From Ananas comosus (Eukaryota; Streptophyta; Magnoliopsida; Poales; Bromeliaceae): a stretch of DNA of 64,000 nt. The notes below the pieces were generated by a model that searched no databases, had not been told where the DNA came from, and worked only from the letters and a program-made list of their open reading frames with translations. The stretch spans positions 4,573,409 through 4,637,408 of the forward strand of contig NC_033640.1 in assembly GCF_001540865.1 (NCBI RefSeq). Direction: 5' to 3'. Position numbers and translations under genes: made by a program. Position 1 is the stretch's first letter, and each line of letters starts with the position of its first letter. Shown here piece after piece: positions 37,054 to 47,267 of this stretch.

Positions 37054-38254
37054 TTTTATTTTTTTTATTTTTTCAGAAGACTATATTTACAAATAAAATT
37101 TTGACGAATCTAATTTTAAAATAAAATAAAATAAAAGCCTAATATACTAAAATCTCCCATTTGATCGTTGACAATTTGTGGCTGATCCCACAAGGGAAGT
37201 GGAATGGTGGTGTTGGTGGGTCCCAGTTGGGTAATAGAAAAAGTTGGGCCTCGGCATAGGAAGTGTCGAACCCCCGCGTCTCATCGGAGAAGCCGCCCGT
37301 CTTCTTCTTTACAACATCATATTATTCTCAATTCCCCCAGTCTTATAACCAAGCAGGTGAAGAACAAGAAAGAAGAGAAAGTTAGAACGGCCAAAGAGTT
37401 AAGAGGTAGGTGACATTTCTCTGACCCGACAACATTGTTGAGCTGTGGAGGAAGCATACATAGGACTCGATCGCCATGTGTTATTAGATGGTATGCTAGC
37501 TTCTTTTCTCTTCGCTTATTTTTATCCTGAAGCGTCCCTTTCTTTTTAGTAGTTTGAGATAAGAGATGAATAAAAGGCTAGTAACTGTGTTTTGGACATG
37601 CGAGTTATGCTTATGTTGTATAGCTTCTCGAAGGTATTAATTAAGCAGATCAAGTAGGCTAAAATTTTAAGCCCCTTAATTGCAGCATGGGACGACTCTC
37701 TATCAGGTACTTTGGCCTTGCCGAAGGGTATGGTGCTGTTTGCATTGTGCTATTACGAGAACATTATACTGAATACCCTTGAAATCTTCTTTTGCTATTA
37801 GAATTACAAGCACTGAATTCGCCTGCTGCTTTTGAGAACAGGAATCTCATTTCTACTTCCAGCTGTTTCTATTTGAAGTGCCAAGACTCTCTCTTTTTGC
37901 TGCACTCTAGTGAAATAGAATGATATTCTACGGCAGGAAATATAGAAGTGGGGCCAAAAAGGCCCTAAGGCTTATGTCTGAGCTCTGTTGTTTAGGCCTT
38001 TGATAACCTTTCAAAGAACCTGCTCTTTTAGTAGCAACTTACTACGAAGTTTCACATGGTCAGTTAATAAACTGAACTTTAATTTTTATTTTGGTCAAGT
38101 CACTTTATCAAATTTAATTTGCTTAATAGAGGGATTACATGAGAGCAGATTCTACCCCTCTCCAAGAGACAATATAGCAAACTATGTTGCACAGAAATGG
38201 ATATAACACAACAGTTCTTAAAAACTTTAGAATACAATATGTGGGGTGTAATCG
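37054..38254 (+). other. Non-repetitive region, possible upstream leader exons of the kinase gene
   Basis: This is one of the few stretches without obvious transposon signature. A pyrimidine-rich segment (37290-37345) is followed by AAGAG/GTAGGTG (37407), a good donor. A short segment after TTGCAG near 37686 ends with ATCAG/GTACTT at about 37706. A frame at 37204-37413 (69 codons) has no recognisable domain. Joining these to the kinase exon at 47203 would need an intron of over 9 kb and would be non-coding in the frames checked. This is speculative. Confidence 0.2.
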
Positions 38255-38396
38255 AATAAAATATTAATTTTATATATATATTTAAATATATGTTGATTGT
38301 ATATAATGATATATTAAGAACAATCAGGATATTTGGATTATACTAAGAAAAATATACTAATATACATTAGCTTGTACAATTCTTTTAAATTTGTTC
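38255..38396. repeat. Fragment matching the interior of the hAT element at 40637
   Basis: About 130 bp match, in inverted orientation and by eye at roughly 85%, the stretch 41280-41410 inside the hAT-type element. Shared stretches include ATGTTGATT and AATGATATATT. It lies directly beside the hAT MITE insertion at 38405. Confidence 0.55.
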
Positions 38397-38404
38397 CTCA
38401 CAAA

Positions 38405-38904
38405 TAGGGATGTCAATGGGTACGAATACCCGAAATTTTATCCGAACCCGAACCCGAAGGGAGCGGATATATCCAATGCTAAACGGATATGGATTCGGAT
38501 ATGGATATCAAAAATAAAAACCCGACGGATATGGATTTGGATATGGATTTTGACTGTACCCGTCCTGAACCTGAACCTGAACCTGAACTTGAACCCGACC
38601 CAAACCCGAATTTATTTTGCATTATATATAATATATATATAAAAATTTGATGTTATATTTGAATTTGTATTTTAAAAATTTAGATTTAATGTAATATATT
38701 TTTAAATATTGAAAAAATAATAATTGTTTCGGGTTCGAATTTTCGGGTTCGGGTTTCGAATTTTTGGTCGGATTAGGGTTTTGATGTGGATTTTTAAAAT
38801 CCACTGGGTTCGGATTCAGGTTCAAGTCTCGGGTTTGGAATCGGTTTGGGTTCGGGTTAGTGTTTTTGAAAATCCGCCCCGAATCCGACCCGTTGACATC
38901 TCTA
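38405..38904. mobile_element. hAT-type MITE, copy 1
   Basis: The ends TAGGGATGTCAATGGGT and ACCCGTTGACATCTCTA form a terminal inverted repeat. The flanks are CTCACAAA at 38397-38404 and 38905-38912, a perfect 8-bp duplication typical of hAT. The interior has many CGGGTTCGGGTT-like repeats on the right and their complements on the left, so most of the 500 bp can fold back. It encodes nothing recognisable. Confidence 0.9.
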
Positions 38905-38912
38905 CTCACAAA

Positions 38913-40628
38913 AGGTAATTAATCGTATTAAATAATAATCCAAAAATATCAACCAACCATCATCCAACTTGAGCAAATGATAATTGTTGATTAAAAACTC
39001 AAAATTTTGATTTTTGAATTTATTTTGTTTTTGAATTTATTTTATTTAATATTTTATTTATTTATTATTTATTTATTCACCTTTCTTGGTGCGTAAGAAA
39101 ACCTAATGGGATTTTCTGCTGTTCCTTTTCTTGCGCCAAAAGGGAGAGAACATGTGTTCTGTTACTTTTGCCTAACAAGAAAGAACATGGTCCGACTCTT
39201 TTTTACTCCCTGTTCCCTTTATATACATTCATCCTCTGTTCTTACAGAGATAGAGAAAAGACATTGAGATAAAAAAAATAGTCATCATCTTTTCATTTTT
39301 CACAACTTTTTACATTTCTCTTATGATGCAAACCGAGAGGTTGCCAAAATTGAATTTTCAAGTTTGCTTTTGTTTAAAGATAAAACTAGGTTTAATTTAT
39401 CAATTCCGATGAACTTTAAGCAAGAAAGCAAAAATTTCAGCAAGACAAAAATTAAAATCGAATTGAAGTAATACTAAGATGATGATAACCTTCAATATAT
39501 AAGATAATAACAACCAATTGAAAATACATATAATAGTTTCAAAAGGTAAATTCGGCTTTATCGGACTTAAAGCTTTAGGTTTGGTTGCTTGGTAAATATA
39601 GTTGGTAATGGTGGAAGGCTAGATTAAAAGGGGATAATAGGATATCAGGAGATGAGAGATACAAAAAGTGCACCGTTCACACGATTGCGGGGGATCCATG
39701 ATTGACGAGGAGGGCGGTACACCATGGGTAAAACTTCGGTAACGGGGAAGAAGAAGATGAGGTAGTGACTCGGAAGAAGAGGAAGAGTAGAAGTAAAAGC
39801 CGATCTTGTCACGAGAAAGAAACGACAACGATCAAGTTGAGGAAAAAGACGATCTCAGCGCGAGGAAGAAGCGTCGATGATCTCACCGGGAAGTAGAACA
39901 CCAAGGATAAAGAGTGAGAGTAGAATTTTCTATTCATCCAAATATATCTTCTAAGGCTTCAAGAACCATGTATTTATAGTGTTGAGAGCCCTTTGATAAT
40001 AAATTATTGTCTTTTCGTTTTCAACACAACACGGTCACCCAAGAGTCATGCATAGAAAACGAAGCAATTTTGGGAAATTCCAAAGGTCTTTTTGGGATTG
40101 TTTCTTTGTTTATTGGAGAAAAGGGTTTGAGTTAGCCAAATCAACTAAAATTAAATGATTTAAGTCCGAATCAAACACGAACCTACAAAATAAAAGAAAA
40201 TTGCATTCAAAAATAAAATGAGGTTTATTTGCTGCATCATCTTATTTACTGGATGTTGAAAGAATTCCCTTCAACTTCCAACACGATCGTGCTCGCAGGA
40301 GGAGAAATTCTGGTCGTACTTTGGAGTGTTATTCTCGGTTAATCCCGCACAAAGGACAGAAATATGCCTTGGGGCAGTACTACGCACGCTTCCTGATAGA
40401 TCAAATCTTCTATTTAGATTTTTGCTCTCATCTATAAGTTTAATTTTATCTTTATTACTACATTAGTTATATTTTAATTACAATCGGATTTAGTAGTACT
40501 ATATTTTCTCCAACAATCTAAGGCGTACTTTCCCAACCTGATTGTGGTTAAAAATCTAATGGGTGCTAATCTGTTTTTTTTAAAAAAAAATATTGCCTAT
40601 AATTCCTATTTGACAACTTTACTATATA
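38913..40628. other. Unassigned region
   Basis: No gene was recognised. The part around 39600-40260 has a GA-rich stretch, a repeated GATCTCA/GAGGAAGAAG motif and a CATGTATTTATAG box on the plus strand. It ends TTCCCTTCAACTTCCAACA near 40280. This is reminiscent of a copia LTR, but no partner or duplication was found. Confidence 0.3.
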
Positions 40629-40636
40629 CTTGTCAT

Positions 40637-41511
40637 CTATGATGCACGGATACTTCAAATTTCATGCCGTATCCGTATCGGATACGTATCGGATACCGAT
40701 ACGCGCCCGATACGTGTCCGATACGGGAATGAAGTATCTGGCATTTTTAAAAAATAAAAAAATATCGGATATGGCTCGGATACGTGAGGGATACGGGGGG
40801 ATACGGGGGGGACACGGCACGGTTCTTTTTTGGTCTAAAATGATTGAAACTTAAAATTTTTTTAAAAGCTCACGTCCAAACCTATTGGAAAGAAGGAAAA
40901 GAGTGAGAAAAACACCAATATCTGTTCAATTTGTCATTTCATCTATCTTTTTGTTCTTGAATGGTAGAAGGCCTCTTGTTCTATCTTCACACAGTATTTA
41001 CTCTCTTCCATCTAATTTGTCAACCTAGTATTAAGCAACAAAGGCTATAGAAAATATGATTTTTTTGTCCTTCTCTATTAAATTGTTAGCATATTTTTTT
41101 ATTACTATTTTAATAATAGAACTAACAAATCAGACATATATATTGAATGGCTAATTATCTAGTTTGTGCGACTATATATTTATTGTTATCATTTGATCAA
41201 GTTGAATGATAGTTGGTTTGATACTTTTTGAATTATTATTTAATATGATTGATTATCTTTTTTCATGAACATATGTAAAATAATTATACAAGTTAATGCA
41301 TATTAGAATATATTCCTTAATATAGTCTAGATATTCTAATTGTTCTCAATATATCATTACATATAATCAACATACATTTAAATATATTTAAAATAATATT
41401 TTATTTAAGTATATCCCGCGTATCGTATCCTAGAAGTTTTAGAAATTGCCGTATCACCGTATCCGTATCGTGTCGTATCCGTATCCCCGTATCCGTATCT
41501 GTGCAACATAG
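40637..41511. mobile_element. hAT-type non-autonomous transposon
   Basis: The ends CTATGATGCACGGATAC and its counterpart GTATCTGTGCAACATAG are inverted repeats. CTTGTCAT at 40629-40636 and 41512-41519 is a perfect 8-bp duplication. Both subterminal regions are packed with CGTATCC/GGATACG repeats (40670-40820 and 41415-41500). The AT-rich middle has no coding potential. Length is 875 bp. Confidence 0.88.
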
Positions 41512-41519
41512 CTTGTCAT

Positions 41520-42480
41520 ATAAATTAAAATATTTCGGAATCAGCACTTTAAATTAGTAATTTCATATCTTTATAGTTTAAATTGCAAACCTTTATTTAT
41601 ATATAATTTTTTATGGTATACTGCTGTTTTTTAATAAAAAGGAGTTTGTACGGACATTATTTTTGTTATAGTAAAAAAAAAGGCTTAAAAAAATTAATTT
41701 TTCTGTAGCCTTGGTTTTTTTTAAAAAACATTACTGTTGAAAAAATATTGACTTTTCCTGAAAAAAGGATTTTACTGTAGCTTAAAGAAATTATGGTGTA
41801 TTGCTATTTTAAAAAAAAAGAACATTAGAGTTTTGATTTTTTACAATTTAAAGAAAAGGAGGTTTAATTTTCTGTATTAAAAAGACTATTGAAAAAAAAG
41901 AAAAGGGTGTTTTTGCTTTCTACGGGATTTGAACCCAAAGCTTTTATTTTGCCCTATAAAAAAAATGGACAGGACATTGATTTTCTGTACCTTTAACAAA
42001 AAAAGGTTTAGTCACTATAGCAAAAAATCCTTAATATTTTAAAAATATTTCATTATAAAAAAAATTAAAATTAAATTAAAATTAAAATACAAAATATAAA
42101 AATAATTGAAAATTCAGTTTGCACCTCAAAACATAAAATTAAATTTATAATTTAAATTCAAACTAAAAGTTAAATATTAAAAATTTACATCAAAATATTG
42201 AAATGATATGCCAAAATTTTAAATGTAATATTTTAAAAGATTAAAATTTAAAATTGTGTGGGCAATTTAAAATATAAAACTAATTTTTGATTTGATTCAG
42301 ATTCAAACTTACAATTAAATTTAAAATTAAATTTATATATCAAATTCAAAATGCTTGATTGAATTTATATTTTAATTTAATTTCTAATTGAAAATCTAGA
42401 ATTAAAAATTAATTTTAAATTTTAAATTTATAATTTAATTAAAAATTAAAGTAAAAAATTTAATTTAATTTTAAATAACA
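41520..42480. other. AT-rich low-complexity region
   Basis: It consists mostly of poly-A/poly-T runs and AAATTTAAAATT-like words, with no gene. On the minus strand near 41930-41942, GGGTTCAAATCCC resembles a tRNA T-arm or Pol III B box, but no rest of a tRNA or SINE was found. Confidence 0.6.
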
Positions 42481-43861
42481 AATATGAAATATAATTTAGA
42501 TATTTTTGTAAAGTGCATTCTTTCCACCTAGATTCAACTTCTAATCCGGCTTGTGAGGAAAATAGCAATCTAGGGCCGATACCGAAAATTGTGCAACTGC
42601 GAGACCAGCTGAGGGTACCAATTGGTAGGTCTTGACGCAACGAAGCCCGTGCTCGCTGTCCGGAGCACGAACAATAGCCGAGGAGTGCGCCGGGGCTACG
42701 TGAACTGACTAAGAAGTCCACCGGGAGTGACACTGTCAAAACTAGCAATTGAGGCCCCGCGAGGTGAGCATGGAGGTCCACGACACCTCTAGAAATCCGT
42801 GCTCACCTCAAGGTCTCCGGCCACCAGGAGAGCTGGAATAGTAGAGCTCGGCCAAGAATTCTAAAGCCCCGAGACCGAGCTGGAGCAACCACTTCCGACG
42901 AGGCGCTCCGGTGGCACAGGGACCCGCGCCGCCGACAGGGTTTGGGCGCGGCGGCCAAGGGACCACGATGCTCAAGGCAACCGACGGCGGCGACAGAAAG
43001 CGGCGGCGGCGGTTCTGCAACACCGGCCGGAAACAAAATCCCAAAGTTCTAGGGTTTCCTATTCTGGCTGTGGCGGCGGCTAGGGAGGGTCGAGGTCAGT
43101 GCCGGAGGTCCACAAGAGCCCTCCACGATAGGCGGCGGCTATGACGACGACGAGGACGCAACATTGGCCGCGTTCTTGCAACTCCGGCCAACACTTCAAG
43201 AATCGGCTCAAGAAGCTTCCGTTGGCCACGGCGACGCACAACGGCGCCGGGGAAGGTTGGGGTGGTGTCGCTTGGGCCCTAGGGTGGCAGCGCTCGCGGG
43301 CTGGAGCGCTTGGGGCCACCACAGCAGGAGCTCCACCAAAACAGGTTGAGGGATGGAGAGAAATGAGTTGAGGAAAATGGAGAGGAAATTGGGCCGGAAC
43401 AGGATAGCCAGACGGTTGTCGCCGATGGCCAGGGTGGGTTGCTGCGTGAGAGAAGAGAGGGGACGCGGCTAGGGCTCGGGTGAAGAAGAGAGGGAGTTAG
43501 GATTAGGGTTAGAGAAGTAGAAACCCTAGGTTGCATATATGTAGTGGAGGGACAAATTGCTAATAAGTCCTCCAAATGTCAGAATTTCAAACCGAATCCC
43601 TCGCAGCGCGTGTAAAACGCGCTAAGGCACCTCCATGTGCGATTCACACAAATCGATACATAAAATAATAGGTATTTTCTAAAAATACCAATTTCCCAAC
43701 ATCGACCTCCTCGAACAACTTGCAATTTCGGACGATCAATTCGTCGGATTTGCGAACGGATTGCATCGCAACCTTCGACATTGCCGAACTATCAGATCTG
43801 CGATTTTGTTTCGCCTAAATCAATTGCCAATTCACGATGAATCCATCCCCTCTCCGTCTCC

Positions 43862-43867
43862 ATATAT

Positions 43868-43932
<65 letters not shown>
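43862..43932. repeat. (AT)n microsatellite
   Basis: About 70 bp of nearly pure AT dinucleotides lie directly left of a MITE. Confidence 0.95.
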
Positions 43933-43935
<3 letters not shown>

Positions 43936-44175
43936 GATCTGACCTTATGATAACTATCGTTTTCTAGGAAAAACGATAGTTCAAAAATTAGGAATCTACT
44001 ATTTAACATCCTAATCCTACTATAATTAGGAATCCCAACTCACCAGGGGGATCCCAACTCACTAGGGGTGACCCAATATTATAAATTAGGTTACCACTCT
44101 TTACTACTTTTGTTAACTAGGTTTCCAATTTTTGAACTATCGTTTTTTCCGAAAAACGATAGTTATCGTAAGATC

Positions 44176-44183
<8 letters not shown>
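43933..44183. mobile_element. Short inverted-repeat MITE between AT and GA tracts
   Basis: The left end CTCGATCTGACCTTATGATA and the complement of the right end (CTCAACCCGATCTTACGATA) match over about 31 bp, continuing into AACTATCGTTTT. The interior repeats ATCCCAACTCAC. It sits between (AT)n and (GA)n, as other MITEs in this window do. Confidence 0.75.

Positions 44184-44214
<31 letters not shown>
44184..44214. repeat. (GA)n microsatellite next to an N
   Basis: About 30 bp of GA repeats are followed by ATACTA and an N at 44220. A collapsed or poorly joined repeat is likely. Confidence 0.9.
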
Positions 44215-44216
<2 letters not shown>

Positions 44217-44281
44217 CTANCAAATTTAAAAAGAAATTAAAATTTAAAATTTGAATCTCAATTCAAAAGTTTCGGATATTA

Positions 44282-46184
44282 CACCCTAACTGGAGAATTC
44301 GGACTCCGGAGAGAGGATCCGGATCCTTCGCACTTTGAAGGTGCAGTTCGAGGGGGTTTTGTGCAAATGTTACAACACCCTTTTAAAAGGGGACCCCAGC
44401 CCCTTCTCTCCCGCATGAACACACATATTCCTCACTCTTTCTCACTCTTCTCCCTCTCTCTCTAGAAATCTCTCCAATACTTGAAGATTTGGGGAACTTG
44501 ATCTCGGCGGAGCTTCTTGGAGTGGAGGACAAGTTTCTTGGAGCAAGAAGAAGCTTGGGGAGCTTGAGGTAAAGGTGAGTTTGTAGGGTTTTGACTTAGG
44601 ATTTTGGATTTATCCCTTAGATTTGGAATTTTATCAAACCTTGGACAAATTTAGGCTATAAATGGTAGAGATTTGCCATGAGATTTAGATTTTTCCATAG
44701 CTTTTGAAAAATCCTAGATTAAATTGGGATTTTTGGATTTTGAAGGTTAAAAATATTTGGACCCTTTAGAACTCTAATTGAAGGTTAGAGGAACGCGTGG
44801 AACAAATTCATTTCGAGGAATGAAAGGATCCCGGAGGTCGATTTGAAGTAACGAGCTAATTTTGGGTGTTTTTGGGCGAAAAAGTTCGGAGCAGAGCAAA
44901 TAGCCTACAGAAACCTAATTGCAAAGTGTCTACGAGTAATTGGGAGTGTATTGAGGTGGGTTGTGCTTCACTAAAGTGATTTAGTTACTTTCAGCTCTAG
45001 AGAGTAAATAATTAAATAAAGTTATGCATGATAAATGGTAGTTTAATTAGTAAATATGCATGCATGAGACATATGTTACTTAGTATAATTTACCACCAAT
45101 GTAAAAGTAAATGCATATGTTGTCATCTTGCACACCTATGTTATGGACTAGACGTAGATTGATATTTCTTTAGGGACATTAGAGAACTCAACATGTGAAT
45201 ACAAAGAACCTAGTATAATTGAACATAGGTTGGAAAACATAGTGAGTAGGATACCACTCGAACAAGATGACTTGGAATTGACAATGTAGGGTGAAAACAA
45301 TGGACCCTCAAGACCATGAAAGGGAAAATTCCAAAATTTCGAAACCTACGGATGGGCGTGCGTGGAATGCCACTTAATACCAAGGTGTGACATGCTACCT
45401 GCAAACCCATGGGCGGCGGTGTGTGGAATGCCACCTAATGCCGGAGTGAAGGTACGAGAGATGAAGTTGCTATCTACAATCCTATGGTCCGAGTTGCGTG
45501 GGATGCCACCTAATGCCAAGGTAAGGGGGCGACTTCACTAGCTATGGACTCATAGCCAGAGGTGGGCGATAGTTTTGCCACCTAATGCCAAGATGAAAGC
45601 GGCGCTTCCGCTATGAATTGACCCACGCCCTGGGTCGGGTGACATGTGGATAGGATAATAAAATAGTAAGTAAAAGTGAGAATAACTTACTCGTTGAATT
45701 CCATTATCTCATGCCTCCTTTGAACCTAGTGGGTCGAGCTCTTTCCTGGATGGCCGTACCTACTGAAAACTATGTTTATAGTTCTTACCACCATATTTTT
45801 CAAGTTCATTTGCAGACGACATGGCGGAGCGAGGAAATGGCGTAGCACCATAGATAGCGGCCCTTCCATATTTGAGGTTTGTACCCTCTTTTGGAAAATG
45901 TAATGAAAGAGAAAGGAAAAGAAAATTTTGTAATGAAGTATTTTGGATTGTATTCCGGAAAGACAATGTATGTAATTGAATGAATTAGCGGAACCATGTA
46001 ATAGAAAGTAGTTGTTTTATGTTTATATGATATTCTCCTTGTACAATCCATGTATACAGTTCCTGTTTGGAATGTGTTGTATATAAAGGTTGTCACGTCT
46101 TGGGCGGATAGGAGTAACTCTGTTTATTCGGTGGGTCTATGCGCGTGCCCAATGAGTGCTTCCATTGCGGTCTCGGGGGGTGAC
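44282..46184 (+). mobile_element. Del/Tekay-like LTR fragment (unit k)
   Basis: The start is missing; the body follows the usual sense order. There are two TCCGGA-type palindromes (44305 and 44318), a CTTTTAAAAGG TATA-like box near 44380, a pyrimidine-rich leader, donor AAAG/GTGAGT at 44575, hairpin 45765-45784, acceptor TTTGCAG at 45815, a weakened second hairpin at 46110-46135, and end TCGGGGGGTGACA. At 45380-45600 a block with TGCCACCTAATGCC recurs four times. Confidence 0.75.
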
Positions 46185-46295
46185 ATGGGTTGTCTTGATT
46201 TAGTAGCTTTGTTTTGTTATTCCTTTTCTCCTTCTTCCCCTTCTTTTCTTTCTTCTCTTTTTATTGTAGCTAGCAGGTCCAATGTTTAATCTACT

Positions 46296-46491
46296 TAGGG
46301 ATGTCAATAGGTATGGATATCCAAAATTTTATCCGAACCCGAACCCGAATGAAACGGATATATCTGATGCTAAATGGATATGGATTCGGATATGGATATC
46401 AAAAATAGAAACCCGATGGATATAGATTCGTATATGGATTTTGACTGTACCCGACGCGAACCCGAACCCGACCCGAACCCGAATTTATTTG

Positions 46492-46534
<43 letters not shown>

Positions 46535-46796
46535 AATGTATATTTGAATTTGTATTTAAAAATTTAGATTTAATAAAATATATTTTGAAATATTGAAAAA
46601 AGAAATAATTGTTTCGGGTTCAAATTTTCGGGTTCGGGTTTGGGTTCGGGTTTCGGATTTTTGGTCGGGTTCGGGTTTGGATATGGATTTTTAAAATCCG
46701 TCGGGTTCGGGTTTGAGTTCGGGTCTCGGGTTTGGGGTAGGGTTCGGGTTCGGGTTTTTGAAAATCCGCCCCGAATCCGACCCGTTGACATCTCTA
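46296..46796. mobile_element. hAT-type MITE, copy 2
   Basis: It is the same family and orientation as 38405-38904. The ends are TAGGGATGTCAATAGGT and CCCGTTGACATCTCTA. The flanks are AATCTACT at 46288-46295 and 46797-46804, a perfect 8-bp duplication. It differs from copy 1 by a long (TA)n near 46496-46530 and fuller CGGGTTCGGG runs. Confidence 0.9.
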
Positions 46797-46804
46797 AATC
46801 TACT

Positions 46805-47202
46805 ACTGTAGTTGGTCATTGTAGCCTAGCTTTTGCAGTGCATGTGATGCTACCTGTGCTCTCTCTTTTCCTAGTGACATAGTTTAGGAATTCCCTAAAA
46901 GGCTAAAACCATTCAAAATAAATTAACTTTTAATCTTTGATGGGATCTTTGCAATTGTCTTCTTCTCTATGCTGCTACCTCTAGCATAGCAGCATAAGAC
47001 GGAGTCTTTACATGGTTTTTTTCTCTTCTAGGTTTTCTTGCTATTTGTTTTTTACTTGCATAACTATTGATGTAATGTTACCTAATTAAGCTCAGTATAT
47101 AGAAGTGTCTAGATATATTTGGGTTCTGTGTTTTCTTCATTTGTTATGTTTCATAGCTCATATTATGGTTTTATAACTAGATTCTTTTGTTTTTGTTACC
47201 AG
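46805..47202 (+). other. Kinase gene upstream region
   Basis: No transposon or open frame stands out. It ends in a strong acceptor-like TTTTGTTTTTGTTACCAG at 47202, after which the frame is open into the first kinase exon. This suggests an unseen upstream exon. Confidence 0.4.
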
Positions 47203-47267
47203 GTGCATCTCCATCTCCATCGCCCTCAGAACGATTCTTGGTAGTGATTTCATCTAAACAACAAAAT

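Larger units (their letters stand above)
42481..44281 (-). mobile_element. GC-rich Del-like LTR segment, 5' end missing on the plus strand
   Basis: It ends AGTTTCGGATATTACA, the usual plus-strand end of an antisense unit, but no TGTCACGCC start was found. The 42790-43520 part is GC-rich with long spurious frames. Several blocks match 59900-60550, for example CAGATCTGCGATTTTGTTTCGC versus CCACGATTTTATTTCGC (near 43795 and 60498) and CCCTCGCAGCGCG versus CCCTCACAGCGC. A MITE and an N lie within it. Confidence 0.6.

Noticed and set aside
37204..37413. 69-codon frame as a protein-coding gene
   Set aside because: No recognisable domain, and it overlaps a plausible donor site; kept only as a possible leader region.
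41925..41945. tRNA or SINE, from a T-arm-like GGGTTCAAATCCC on the minus strand
   Set aside because: No A box, acceptor stem or anticodon arm could be placed upstream; the surroundings are low-complexity AT-rich DNA.
42803..43575. GC-rich frames on both strands, possible gene
   Set aside because: Composition is Gly/Arg/Pro/Ala low complexity with no domain, and the region aligns in blocks with 59435-60910 and ends like a Del-like LTR.
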